Positions 1-12,600 of a stretch of 64,000 nt of DNA are shown here, piece by piece. Location of the stretch: positions 43,311,526 to 43,375,525 of the forward strand of contig CM028335.1 of NCBI GenBank assembly GCA_016647705.1, written 5' to 3'. The notes beneath the pieces were generated by a model that saw nothing but the letters and a program-made list of their open reading frames with translations, had not been told where the DNA came from and made no database searches. The position numbers and the translations under genes are program-made. The first letter of the stretch is position 1. Each line of letters begins with the position of its first letter. Source of the DNA: Eucommia ulmoides. Its lineage: Eukaryota > Streptophyta > Magnoliopsida > Garryales > Eucommiaceae.

Positions 1-1330
1 CGTGATTTGGAGTTGAGTTTGATAACTTGAACATACCAACTTGCAACCCTTTGTATTTTGAAATGACGTGTTCTTCAAATTAGCCAAATTTGATTTGCAA
101 TCAATGTTGAACATGTGTGTAACTCTCATGTGCTTACACACTAAAAAAAAATTGAACCGACTTTCTATAATCTGAAAAATTTAAATACACTAGGGGTTAT
201 TATTTCATTCAATATTAATAAATGTTTGTTTTAAAATAATTTATAGGACAATCACATTAACTAATGTACACAAAACATTACTATCAAATGAGAAAAATGT
301 TTTTATAGTAATTCAAATTTGAAATTTCAATTAATATATATTATATACATAAATTAATGTAATCATCATTTTAAATTAAACTAACCAAAATAAATAACAA
401 TAACAAAAGTAAATATTTACTATTGAATTACGTTTAACAATAAATATCTTAAACATGGAAAGAGACACATTTTCAGTCAATGAAATAATATAAAATTTCA
501 TAATTTTAAAAATAAAATAGCTGACAAATTACCAGTATATTTGTTATATTTTGCAAATTTAAAACATACATAAAAGGTTGCTACAATACTTGCCTTTCAA
601 ACAAGTAAATGAAAATTTTAGGAATACACACCCCACAAATTGCACAGGCAAATAATTATCATAACTAAACTAAACTTAATCAATAATAATAATTAAAAAA
701 AAAAAACATCTTACCAAAATGTATGAAAAACAAATTTCTTTATCATTTTTTTCCAAATATACTTCAAATTGCAAATTGTTAGTACATTGCAGTCCAAAAA
801 TACAAATAACGTAATAAGCCTAAAACATTATATAAATCCAAAATAAATTTACTTATACAATTGCACTAACTAAGCATTAACCACCTTAGAAATTCACCGA
901 ACAAACTAACTGTCAAATATACAAATTATATCAACAATAAAAGATGTAAAAAAAAAAAACTAATATTAGACTTAGGTTTCAAGAATAAAAAATACATGAA
1001 ATTGCTACTTTAAATATGAATATAAGTAAAAGTTACATATAAATGACGAAAAACACACATAAAGAGAACATCACATTTGTTAATAAATGAATTTTGCATT
1101 AATGAAATGAAAATCGAACACAAAACATACATCCGAAAAATTAACAAGCAATGCGATGAACTAACCAAAGGAAAATAAAATTCTTGAAACCCAATAGATG
1201 AAGATAAATTATACTCAAAATTTAGTTGTATGCATTTTTAAAGTAGGTTTTTGATTTGGTTAAAAAATGTAACTTTTTGGATAATTGGAAGGGGTTAAAA
1301 AGTAATTTAGTTGATGAGACCTCTCTTGGA
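1..1330. other. AT-rich 5' flank of the glycosylase gene
   Basis: Very AT-rich DNA with many A and T homopolymer runs and no convincing coding frame, RNA gene or transposon end. It lies directly upstream of the first exon and should contain the promoter, but no TATA box or other element stands out above the background composition. Confidence 0.5.
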
Positions 1331-4300
1331 ATGGAAAGAGTCGAGAATCCATCCCAGTGGAAGGTGGTTTGCGGAAGGTATTGTTCTAAATTCACAGGAC
1401 GCAACATGCATGAGAAGAACTCAACGATCACATGTTGAAATTTGTCTTTTCATTACAATATCTATCTATATGGATAAGGAACCAGTGACGCCTGCAAAGC
1501 CCGTACCAGCAAGGCCAGGGAATTTGGAGGAGTCTGCGATTCTTGATTTTGAAATTGATTCTGGGAATGCATTGATTGAGACTAACGATGATTCATGTGA
1601 GTGTTTAAGTAAGTGGTATTTAAATTCTTTCTTATGTGTATATTTATATGCTTACCCAACAAGAACATTTTACAAATGATCTGAATTCAACTATAGGCAT
1701 ATCAACTGATGTAGTCTGCAAATTGTTGTACGCAGATGAAAGGCTGCCGTATCCAAATAACAAAGAGGATCAAGTCTTTGGTGGAGACAAAAATAAATCA
1801 AAACAATTGTCTTCTGCAACTCCATCATCATCAGAGAAGCCGACTTCAAGTAAAAGGCGTAATAATGGAGCAGACTTGAACGAGAAACCTCAGAAGAGAC
1901 CAAAAGTGAAAAAGCATAGACCCAAAGTGGTAGTTGAGGGCACACAAAGAAAGTCTCCCAAACCTCAAAATCCAAAGTCTTCAACTCCGAAGCCTGTTAC
2001 CCCAAAGCATGCTACTAAAGCAGAAAGTACTCGGGAGAAGAGAAGGAAGCACATCCTTAAAAACTTCGCCAATTCCTTTAATGGGCAAGTGGCTTATATA
2101 AATTTTGAACATTCTGCAAAAACAGTCAAGCGGTCTCTGAATTTTCGCTTAGGAAACCAGCCGGGAGATGATAATGACAGAGAAATTGTTGAACATACTG
2201 AATCTGCCAAGGCAAGTATATCTCATAAAGAGAGAAAGGCTAGTCTTAGAGTGTTAACAAATTCCTCTAATGATCCTGATGTCCAAGGGCAGCCATCTTC
2301 CGAAAATTTTGGAATATCATGTTGGAGAGATGCAAATTCCAATTTGGAAAACCAAAAAAATGATGCAAAATTTGGAAAAAATGATCATCAATCTCAACAT
2401 CAAACTATGCATATCAACAAGGCTTCATGTAAGTGGAATTCTACAGTTGTGTACTTACGCTTCTTTTTCTTTGTTCGCTTCTTTTAGAACGGAGGAACTA
2501 ATGCTTGAAAACCTGGCAGGCATGGCATCTAATGTCAGCCACCCTGAGGATTGTAATCGGCCTAGTAACATGTCACTGGTAGGAAGAGGAGATTGTGTTT
2601 ACCAGAATAATTGTTGGTACACAAAACAACTGTTGCGTGTCTATCGAAGGACATTCCAAAGGGATCAATGTCAGAAAAATAGCAGAAAATTAGGACCGAA
2701 CTTTCCAAGCATATTTAAGAAAAGTAGAACAAGGAGACAGAAGACAACCAGGCCTGAGGCTTTGTGGTCTACTGTAGTTGCTGCAAATTGCAGAAAGAAG
2801 GTAAAATCAGTGACAGTCAAGCTTAGTAAATCTGGAATTGTAAAAAAACTCACCTTAACAAGAAAGCAGAAAGTCGCTAGAAACTCTGAAGTGAACTGCA
2901 ATTATGTTGACAGCTGCAATATCAAAATGAGAAAGAAGTTTGCCAGAATGATTTTACCCACAGAAAAACAAATCAAGGCAGCTGTTAGTGATCCAAAATC
3001 TTTCAGTTGCGTGCTGAATTTATGCCCTATAGTACAAGCTAAGGAAAAAAGGTTAAAGGGACTCACCCGGAGGCCCAATTACGCTGCCCTAACAGACAAT
3101 TTTCTAATAGAAAATCAATCAAGGGGAGTAATTAATGATTCAGAACTCTTTAAGTGCATGAAGGCTTTGCACCCACTTGTAAAATTTAGAAAGAAGAGAT
3201 CCAAGAGATTTGCTAAAAGGCATGAGATCATTGAATCTAAAGCTTCCATTGATCAACTTGCAGAGAATCAAAATTTGGTGACAGGGAGAGAGAGAAATAT
3301 TAGATCTTTCCTTGGGTGCAAGGCAAACTTTCTTGGAAAGCCATTGCAGGATAACGTTGGTGCAATCCAATCTTCCTTTTGGAAAGAAAAGAATTTTGTA
3401 ATTCATATCCGAGGCTATAAACTGCAGCATGGAGGTGCCTCACGTGCTCGGCAAGATGAGGAGGTTTTGCATGGTATTGAAGGTAACTGGAATAAGGTCA
3501 TTTTTTTATTCAAACCAAATCTTCACCAAGGGGAGAATAATGACTTTTTCTAATTTGAATTTTGGTGCAGATTCGGATGATGCCTTTCTAAACTTGTTTG
3601 ATTATGTTATTTCTAAATTGAATTCTTTGAGTATTAGTGGAATATGTGGCCACCTTGTGGGGAGAGCTCAAAATGATCCTGGTGCAATAGTACCCCGTGG
3701 GGGACACACTGTTCGCGTGAAGAAGCCTAAAATACTAGCAAAGGTCTATCTTGACCCAGAAACATTGAGGATATGGAAAGTACTGATGGAAAGTCATGGA
3801 AGTGATTTCAATAAAGCAGCTGAAGAAGGGAAGGAGAAGTGGTGGAGTGAACAGAGAGAAGTATTCTGTGGACGGGCAGAATTGTTCATTTCCCGCATGT
3901 ATCTGATCCAAGGTATTGTTCTACACTAAATTACACCTAAAAGACACATTGTTCTTTCAATGAAAATGAGGTAATTTTATAAAATTGAACCATCCTAATA
4001 ATGATGTCACATAACTTTTTGGGCCTCTTAGATATTTCCCTTTCATAACTGGTGTAAAAAAACATCACCCTGATTCTGTTGCCACTATGTTAGGGTGATG
4101 GCCTGGGAAGGGATAATTTTTTCGTAAAAGGATCAGTACATTTATGGTTCTATGCACTGGACTCTTTAACATGCAAAATTATAAAAATAGACCCACATGA
4201 ACAAAATCTGTTCAGCTAGAATATCAAGGTACAGTTCTAAAAGGTACTATTGTCTATTTATTGTATGCCTAAAGCAGATCGACCTTAATTGGATGTCTTG

Positions 4301-6602
4301 ATTGCTGGTTTTAGATTTCCTAGTATTAGGTTATGCTGTATGGAAGGGCCTCTTTACGCACTAAATCATCTCTTTGTCAGAAAAATGTGGTAACAAATAG
4401 ATGCATAATTTTCAGTTCACAGGAAATGCAATTTTATTAACCATAGAAGGATGTTGCACAGGGGATAGACGTTTCTCACCATGGAAAGGTTCAGTAATAG
4501 ATTCAGTGGTTGGAGCTTTCCTTACCCAAAATGTTTCAGACCATCTTTCAAGGTGATTTTAAATTTTGTCTATGCTGGTTTTTAAAATCTGTAGATGATT
4601 AGACAATGTGATTTACTTTTGCAGTTCAGCTTTTATGTCACTTGCTGCACGTTTTCCTCTTGAGTCCACAAGAAACCTTGAAGGATGTGGTGATGATGGG
4701 GATATTTCATGTAGCCAAGAATTAGGTGGAAGGAATAATGTAAGAGACGTAAGCAAGAATCTTGGACTACTTGAACTCGAAAATGAATGCACAATTCAGA
4801 GGGGAATTGCTCCAAGAACTGAGGAAGAAGCCGGAGTTATTCCATGTGTATCCTCAAGCAATTGCGCAGTGCCCCATGATTTCTGCTTAGATACAAAAGT
4901 CACGACAGAAAAGGACCTAGGTGCTTACAACAATTATCCTCAGTGCAAGAATAAGGCGATCCATCAATCTGAAAAAACATCAATAAAAAAGGAAGGCAAA
5001 GTTAGGAGGAAGCTAGAGGAACCAATTGATTGGGATGGTTTGAGGAAAGCATATTCTAATGATAGAGTAGGAGAAACTTCTTTTAATAGCACTGATTCTA
5101 TAAACTGGGATGAAGTTCGGCGTGCAACTGTTAGCGAGGTTGCAGATGCTATCAAGGAACGAGGAATGAGCACAGTTCTGGCTCAGCGAATCAAGGTACA
5201 CATAGGTGTATGAAGGAATAAAATAATGATCTTTACATGTTATTTCCAGGATGGGAAGTTCCTTTACAACCTCTTAAGATTTGTAACCTAACTTCGCAGG
5301 AGTGCCTTGATAGAGTGATTAAAGATCATGGAAGAATTGATCTTGAATGGTTAAGAAATGTTCCACCGGATAAAGCTAAGTAAGTAAAACACTATTTAAT
5401 ACATATTTTAATGTGTTAGAAGACTAGCATATACAAATGCATCAACTCATGTCTCTTAGTTTCACATATGTTCGTTTGCATCTGCGACATTTAATTTCTG
5501 GTCACCCATGCCTGCAGGGACTATTTGTTAAGCATTCAAGGATTGGGGCTTAAAAGTGTCGAGTGCATTAGGCTCTTAACACTTCTACATCCTACCTTTC
5601 CAGTAAGCCTTCATCATGGTTTTTAATTCAATAGTTTTGGAGTTTGACTAACTTGAATAAATTGCTTGTTGTTTCTACAAGGTTGACACAAACGTTGGTC
5701 GGGTGGTGGTACGGCTAGGATGGGTCCCCCTTCAACCACTTCCGGAAGGTGTTAAGTTACATGACTTGGAGCAGTAAGTATTATATACTAATGATCAATT
5801 TACACTTCTAGTTTGGAAAAAAGAAAAGAAAAAAGAAATAATTAAACGAAATTCTGATGTCTTTGCGTCAGGTACCCGATGATGGATTCGATTCAAAAGT
5901 ACCTGTATCCACGGTTGAGCAACTTTGACGAGAAGACATTGTAATTCTTGTCCTTGCTCCTCAACAAAATCATCTTAATATATGTGCTTGTACCTTGCAC
6001 AGAGCTATTTATGATAGCATTAGTGAGGAAATATATTGAAATCACCTGCAAATCTGCAGGCTATTTTTGATTTCATTGCTTCTTGAAACAGGTACGAACT
6101 ACATTGTCAGTTGATTGCCTTTGGGAAGGTACCACCAAGCTCTTTCTGGAAGTTCTACTGAATCAGAGTTCTGTCAATTGGACTTATCTCCTGATAATAG
6201 TGATGTAGACGTAAGCAATTTTTCTGAACTATGCAGGTGTTTTGTACGAAGAAACAACCAAACTGTAATGCGTGTCCAATGAGAGGAGAGTGCAGGCACT
6301 ATGCAAGTGCACTTGCAAGGTAAGTATTATTTTTTTGGTTATTCTGCAGTCAGCCTAATGCTTAAATGACAATCAGTAGCATGGTTAGACAGAAAGTGAC
6401 AACTCTTTCATGTCAGCCAAATAGAATGGAGCCTGTTGTTGTGGAAAGGGAAGAGATTTGAATTTAAGAAGTGTGATCAGGACGCGCGACACATATATGA
6501 CACAGCAATAGCAAACCACCATGATTTTTAAAAAAAATATAGGAAATGGACACAACAAGCATATCAATATAATCCATTTGCTTACTTGTGTACAATTACA
6601 AT

Positions 6603-6640
<38 letters not shown>

Positions 6641-9600
6641 CTAGGTTAGGAAATAGGGACCTTTATAATAAACTAGAGAGGCAAATATATTAAATGTAAT
6701 GGTTGAAAACACATTTTGACAAGTAGTGATTAAAATCTGCCAAAAATAGTGCAAGGGCCCAACAGAATTATTGCAAGTTCAACAAGTGAGATCGTCCAAA
6801 TCAAATATGAATGGCCAAATTTGTTAGGTCCTTGGTTTTTATGATTGATTGAATTCAGTGACTCGTCAAGTTGTATTAATTTTCTGAATTTGTTAGTCTA
6901 GAGATTTTATTGTGCCTTTACCTTTGAAGAATCAAGTGTCTATTGCTTTCTCCTTTAAAGAAGATCTTCAAGTATTTCGGCCAATTCTGAAGAGGTAATG
7001 TTTATCATTGCACACGCTAAGTGCCACTTACACAACCTAACAAGGGTTTTTAAAGTTAATATCAATAAAAATGACTTTATTATTTTTTTTTTGGGAAAAG
7101 GGTTCATCGTGCATCGAAAGTGCTTTTACAGGTGTCTAGGCAGTCTCTAGGAAGAGACGCAACCGTCCAAACGGTTTGATCAACCTTCCGGACAGTCTAC
7201 TACTTGCGGGAGAATCGTCTAGATGTTAAAACTCCTCCTCGATGAAATCTCAGGATTTTCTCTGATTTTCCTTCCTTCTAGGGATTTTAAAGATTTTGGA
7301 AGACTAGAGTTGGGTTTCATGTCTATAAATATAGACCTTAGCCTTCCAAGTTTCGTGTGGATTTTAAAGAATTTTTTTCTTCATAGATTTCTAAGCCTTT
7401 TAGGAGAAACTCTCTTCTTGATTCAACTTTTATACATGTGCTTCCAAGTGTTTTTGAAAATCACCATCTACTCAACCGATGATTGTACCAAATGTTGCAC
7501 TTAATTGTCTTCTTGCAGGAAGAGATAAGAGTTTTTGTGGGATACGTGAAGCAGGGTCACTAGTATAGTTCCCAGGCTAGGAGTTTGGAAGTCGTTGAAG
7601 ACATAACCCGAGCAAGTAGTTTGGAAAGGTAATTAGCGGGCAAAAAACAGTAGAAGGAAACAGTGCACCTAAAACTTCAAGGGAAGCAGTGTAGCGTAAG
7701 ACTAGAATTAAATTGTCATCGTGTTGTATCTACCATTGGGTAGGTTGGTTTTATTGCGAAGCGTCGCCATGGTTTTCACCATTTCTAGGATTTTCCATGC
7801 AAATCTGTTTGTAACACTTTTTACACTTCCAGACTCTATGTTTGTCCAAGAACCATTCGGGAAGCAGTAGATCATCCAGATTGGAAATTAGTAGTTCTGG
7901 AAGATATGAATGCTCATAGATAGAATGACACTTGGGAGATTGTTCATTTACCAAGGGAAACGAAGATTGTAGGTTGCAAATGGGTATTTACTTTTAAATG
8001 CAAGGTTGATGGCAGTATAGAGTGATATAAGCCAAGGCTTGTGGCAAAAGGTTTTACATAATAAACCTATGGAATTGACTACCAAGAAACTTTTGCTCCG
8101 GTGTCCATGATAAACTCAATCTGTGTTCTACTCTCTCTAGCTATAAATTCTAACTGGCCCATACACCATTTAGATGTAAAAAATTCCTTTTTGAATGGAT
8201 GTTTGGAAGAGGAAGTGTTTATTAAGTTACCGCCGGGGTTTGAAGGTAAACATGGTAACGGTAAAGTGTGTAGGCTAATAAAATCCTTATATGGCCTTAA
8301 ACAATCCCCTAGAGCATAGTTTGAATATTTTGGGAAAGCTGTAAGGAATCATGGTTGCTATTAGAGTGAACCTGTTCATACCATGTTCTTTAAGCATTTG
8401 ATTGAAGGGAAAATTCTTTATTAATTGTTTATTTGGATGGTATAATTTTGATAGGGGATGATTGTTTGGGACTTGAGAGATTTAAAAAGGTACTTGCTAA
8501 TGACTTTGAAATTAAGGATTTAGGTGCTTTGAAGTACTTCCTTGGAACGGAGTTCGCAAGATCAAAGAAAGGTAATTTTGTCTCGCAGCGTAAATATGTG
8601 CTAGATTTGCTAGATGAATCGTGGTCACCTACAAGTTGAAGTATTTACTGATGCCAATTGGGTTGGAGGTATAACAGACATGAGATCGACATCTAGCTAT
8701 AGTACCTTTGTTGGAGGTAACTTGGTCACTTGGCATTGTAAGAAGCAACGTGTGGTGGCAAGAAGTAGTGCGAAGGTTGAGTTTAGGTCAGCTGCTCATG
8801 GAATTTGTGAAGTATTATGGATTAAGTGACTCTTAACACTTAAAGATTTCTAGTCCATTACCCATGAGGTTGTACTGTGATAATAATGTAGTAATTTCTA
8901 TTTACTCATAACTCGGTTCTTCATGACAGAATGAAGCACGTTGAAATTGACAAACACTTACTAAAGAGAAGTTGGACAATGGATTGATTTGTATGCCCTA
9001 CATTCCAATTCTTAATTAGGTTGTAGATCTACTTAGAAAAGGACTACATAAGAAACAGTTTCGAGAGTTTGATTAACAAGTTGATAATGGAAGATATCTT
9101 CAAACCAGCTTAAGGGGGAGTGTTGGAAAGTTTGAATAATTTGGTCAAGATATTCCCGAGATCCTAGGGGAGATATTGTTGAGATCCTCAGAGATTTCCT
9201 AGTTGTAATTTTTTGTAATTATTACTCTATCCCTAAAAATTAGCATAACTTAAAATAGAATAACTATATTTAGTATTTTCTTGACCTTTCTCTTCATTTT
9301 TATCTCCACTTGAGGGAAGGGGTTGTCAGCCAATGATCCTTCCTCTGACCTCATCAAACTCAACATTTAGGCCAACAAGGAACTTGAAAACCTGATTGTT
9401 GATCACTAGTTTCTTGTGGTGATTCAAGTCTTCAGGGGATTTCTATTCATAGTCATTATACATGTCGAGGTCTTGCGATAGACCTTTCAGGATATTAAAA
9501 TACTTTGTGATAGTGTATCATTCCTCTTGACTTTCATCAAGTTTGAGTTGTAGTTCATAAATCATAGATTGGTTACCAGAATCAGAATACATCTGGTTGA

Positions 9601-12600
9601 TATTATCCCAGACTTCTTTTGCCGTCGGACAACACAAGTAGTTAGAGCCAATGTCGTCATTCCATGGCATTTACAAGCTAGGCCATGACCATGGAGTTTT
9701 CAGCATCCCAGGTTGCAAAGCTAGGTTCTATTGTCGCTAGTGCATTCTTGTCCCTAATTAAATATCCGATTTTTCCTCTTCCTCAGATGTACATACAAAC
9801 AGATTGGGACCAACGATGAAAGTTATCACCATTTAGTCTCATATTGGTGATCTGGGCAGGGTGGGAAATCTGGTGGGTTTTATTGTTTTTCTGAAACATC
9901 AGGAGTGAGGGTAGAATTGGTGGTCTCAGACATAGTGGTACTCTGATTTGGTTTTGTTTTGGGAGCAAAAACAAGGGAAAAGAGGGGCTGAAGTAGATGC
10001 TTTATGTTAAAAAGAAATAGGGCAACTTCTAGGAAGAAAAACCAACCTGCTCTGATACCATATTGGAGCAGATAATAAATAATTGGATTTGAATATTACT
10101 AACTATTACATGTTTCCTACCTATAGATTATACAAAATCTAAATAAGGAAAAGAGATCTACAGTTGTCCTAACTAATACAGGAACAAATCACTCTGTATT
10201 TAATTATGTACAGCCTAGAAATCCTCAAGGATTTCTGCTATAACTTGCTGCTAGCCCATGGTCAACTTTCCAACAAATTTAAAGCCTAAGGATACGAATT
10301 TTCTATCGTTACGATAAAAGAGGGTGAAATAGAGAAGGGTTTTACATATACGGAATACAACGGTCATAATTGGCTCATAGGATTCATTATCGACGATTGT
10401 CCTAATTATTGTTAATGCGGGGGTTAATATGTGATCCCCATAATTAACCCGGCTAAGTCTCGGGCCAAAAACTCGAAGCCAGCACGTGCAAGCCACACAT
10501 GAGATGTCTGACCTCGAACTTATGAAAGAATACGTGAATAGCACATGGATCGACGGTTGGAAATCTTAACGTGGCAATCGAAGACAGATTGAACACTTTT
10601 GGAACGAATTACCTCCCCACTTCTATTGATTTCATGGCTTTGAGGGCAGTTACCAACTCAAGAAAGGGGAAATAATGGTCCAAACCAAGGCCTATAAATT
10701 CAAAGCAAGCACTCTGATTAAAAACACCCAAAACACATCATATTTCAGACTATAGAGACTTCAATTCTTTACTTTCCGTGTCATAGGAATAAATGTAATT
10801 TAATGTAGCAGAATGGCCGATATAGAGCCTCTGAAGTTAGGAAGATCCTTCCATGACAACTCGGAGTTATATGTGAGTTTTTTAATCCAAGTTCGTTTAC
10901 TTTCAATATATCTCTTTATTTCTTAAACTCTTTACTTTATTGTTAATTTAGTTTTCATGCAAACGTCTATCCTTTAAACTCTTTACTTTTCTTGCAAATT
11001 TCTATCCCTTAAAATCTTTAATTTCCTATAATTTACATGCTTTCCTAGGGGCAGTTTAATTTCCTACAATTTACATGCTTTCCTATCTCACTGTTTCAAA
11101 AGATTTAACATTTCCCTAAAAAGTCGTCTTAATTGAGGCAAAGAGTGTTCTCACAATTGCTTAATCTTTGATCATTTACATCACATATTTTTGAAGCGGA
11201 AATCGCTTCTGGCATATGCATTAGCAAACAAATCAATCTCCCAGCCAAAGAAAAAACACCTGCCCAAGTGTAAAATACCTTGAGTCAATTTGCTGCTCCT
11301 TAGAAGAAAAATAGGTTAACAACGATGTACACTCCATACTGCATTTTTCAGCTTGAAGTTTGCACCCTCAACGGAGTGAGGAGAATCTTATCAATCAACA
11401 AAATCCGTAAACCTATCAGGTGATTTGACCTGATTGATAGGATTACAAAGTAAATCTAAGGGGGGGTGAAAACCAAAAACTCCTTAGATAAAGAATAAAT
11501 GAATGCATTAATCATATAATATAACCAATGCCACTTCGATCTAACTTCAAAAGTTCTTTCACGGACTGGGGCAATTTTGACCAGCAATGGAAGTCCTTTT
11601 CACCATAATCACACCCAAAATTTTCCAACACATCAGCCCTTGAGGTTAGCTCCCGAAAAATGTGTTGAAATTGGAAGGCCTACAAATTCTTCCACTCCCT
11701 GATTTGCTGAATATAGAAACAAACCCAACATGGAAGATTGAAGTTTTTCCGAATTGTAACTATAAGAACCTGTGAATCCACTTGAATAGTCAATCTATAG
11801 AATCTTTGATTCACACACCATTGAATGCCATGAAGCAGAGCTCAAGTTTCAGCGAGTCATGTTAGACAAAAACCCAAACTGGACAACAAAACGAAATATG
11901 AATTGTCCCCTACGGTCTCTAATCACTCCCGCTCCACTCAAAAGCCCATGATTTCCCTTTGAGGCACCATCTATATTTAACAACACAGAGTGAATGGGAG
12001 GAGGTTGCCAATATATCACCCTCATATTGATATATTACACTCCGAAGTTATTGATTTATGTTAGTTGAGCCCAACTGCACATTTTCCGTCAATTTCTCAC
12101 TTAAATTTTGACCATTTAATTTGTTAGACTGTAACTTAAGCTCATTAGGAATTTTTGTTCAATTACTCATCGGATTTTGATATTTTTTGGTTACTTATGA
12201 TCAAATTTTTACAAATTATACTTGTTAAAAGGGTAATTATGTTTTTCTAGTACTGTTTAGGGTTTCCTATATTGGTTAGTGATACGAACTAAGCCCATAC
12301 TTGGTACGAACCAATGGTTACAAACCCACTAGGTAGAACTCACCTTTGAAAACCGGCTTGCAAGGGGAGGGTGCTTAGGAGCTTATAACCCACCAACCAA
12401 TCCCATACTTAGTCGATGTGGGATCCTAACATTCCCTCACGCTTCTACAGCTGACGTCCACGTTGGCCTCTTTGTCCCTCCGACCTCTTTATCCCAGTGC
12501 ACTGGTCAGCCTACTGAGGTCAACCTGCCACGTAGGCGACGACGTGGTTACGGGACCATGCTCTGATACCATTTGATACGAACTAAGCCCATACTTGGTA

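Noticed and set aside
1691-1984. 97-codon minus-strand frame
   Set aside because: Antisense shadow of the Lys-rich exon; no independent motif.
7223-7504. 93-codon hydrophobic frame that could suggest a small membrane protein
   Set aside because: It overlaps the presumed copia LTR promoter and leader and has no recognisable gene context.
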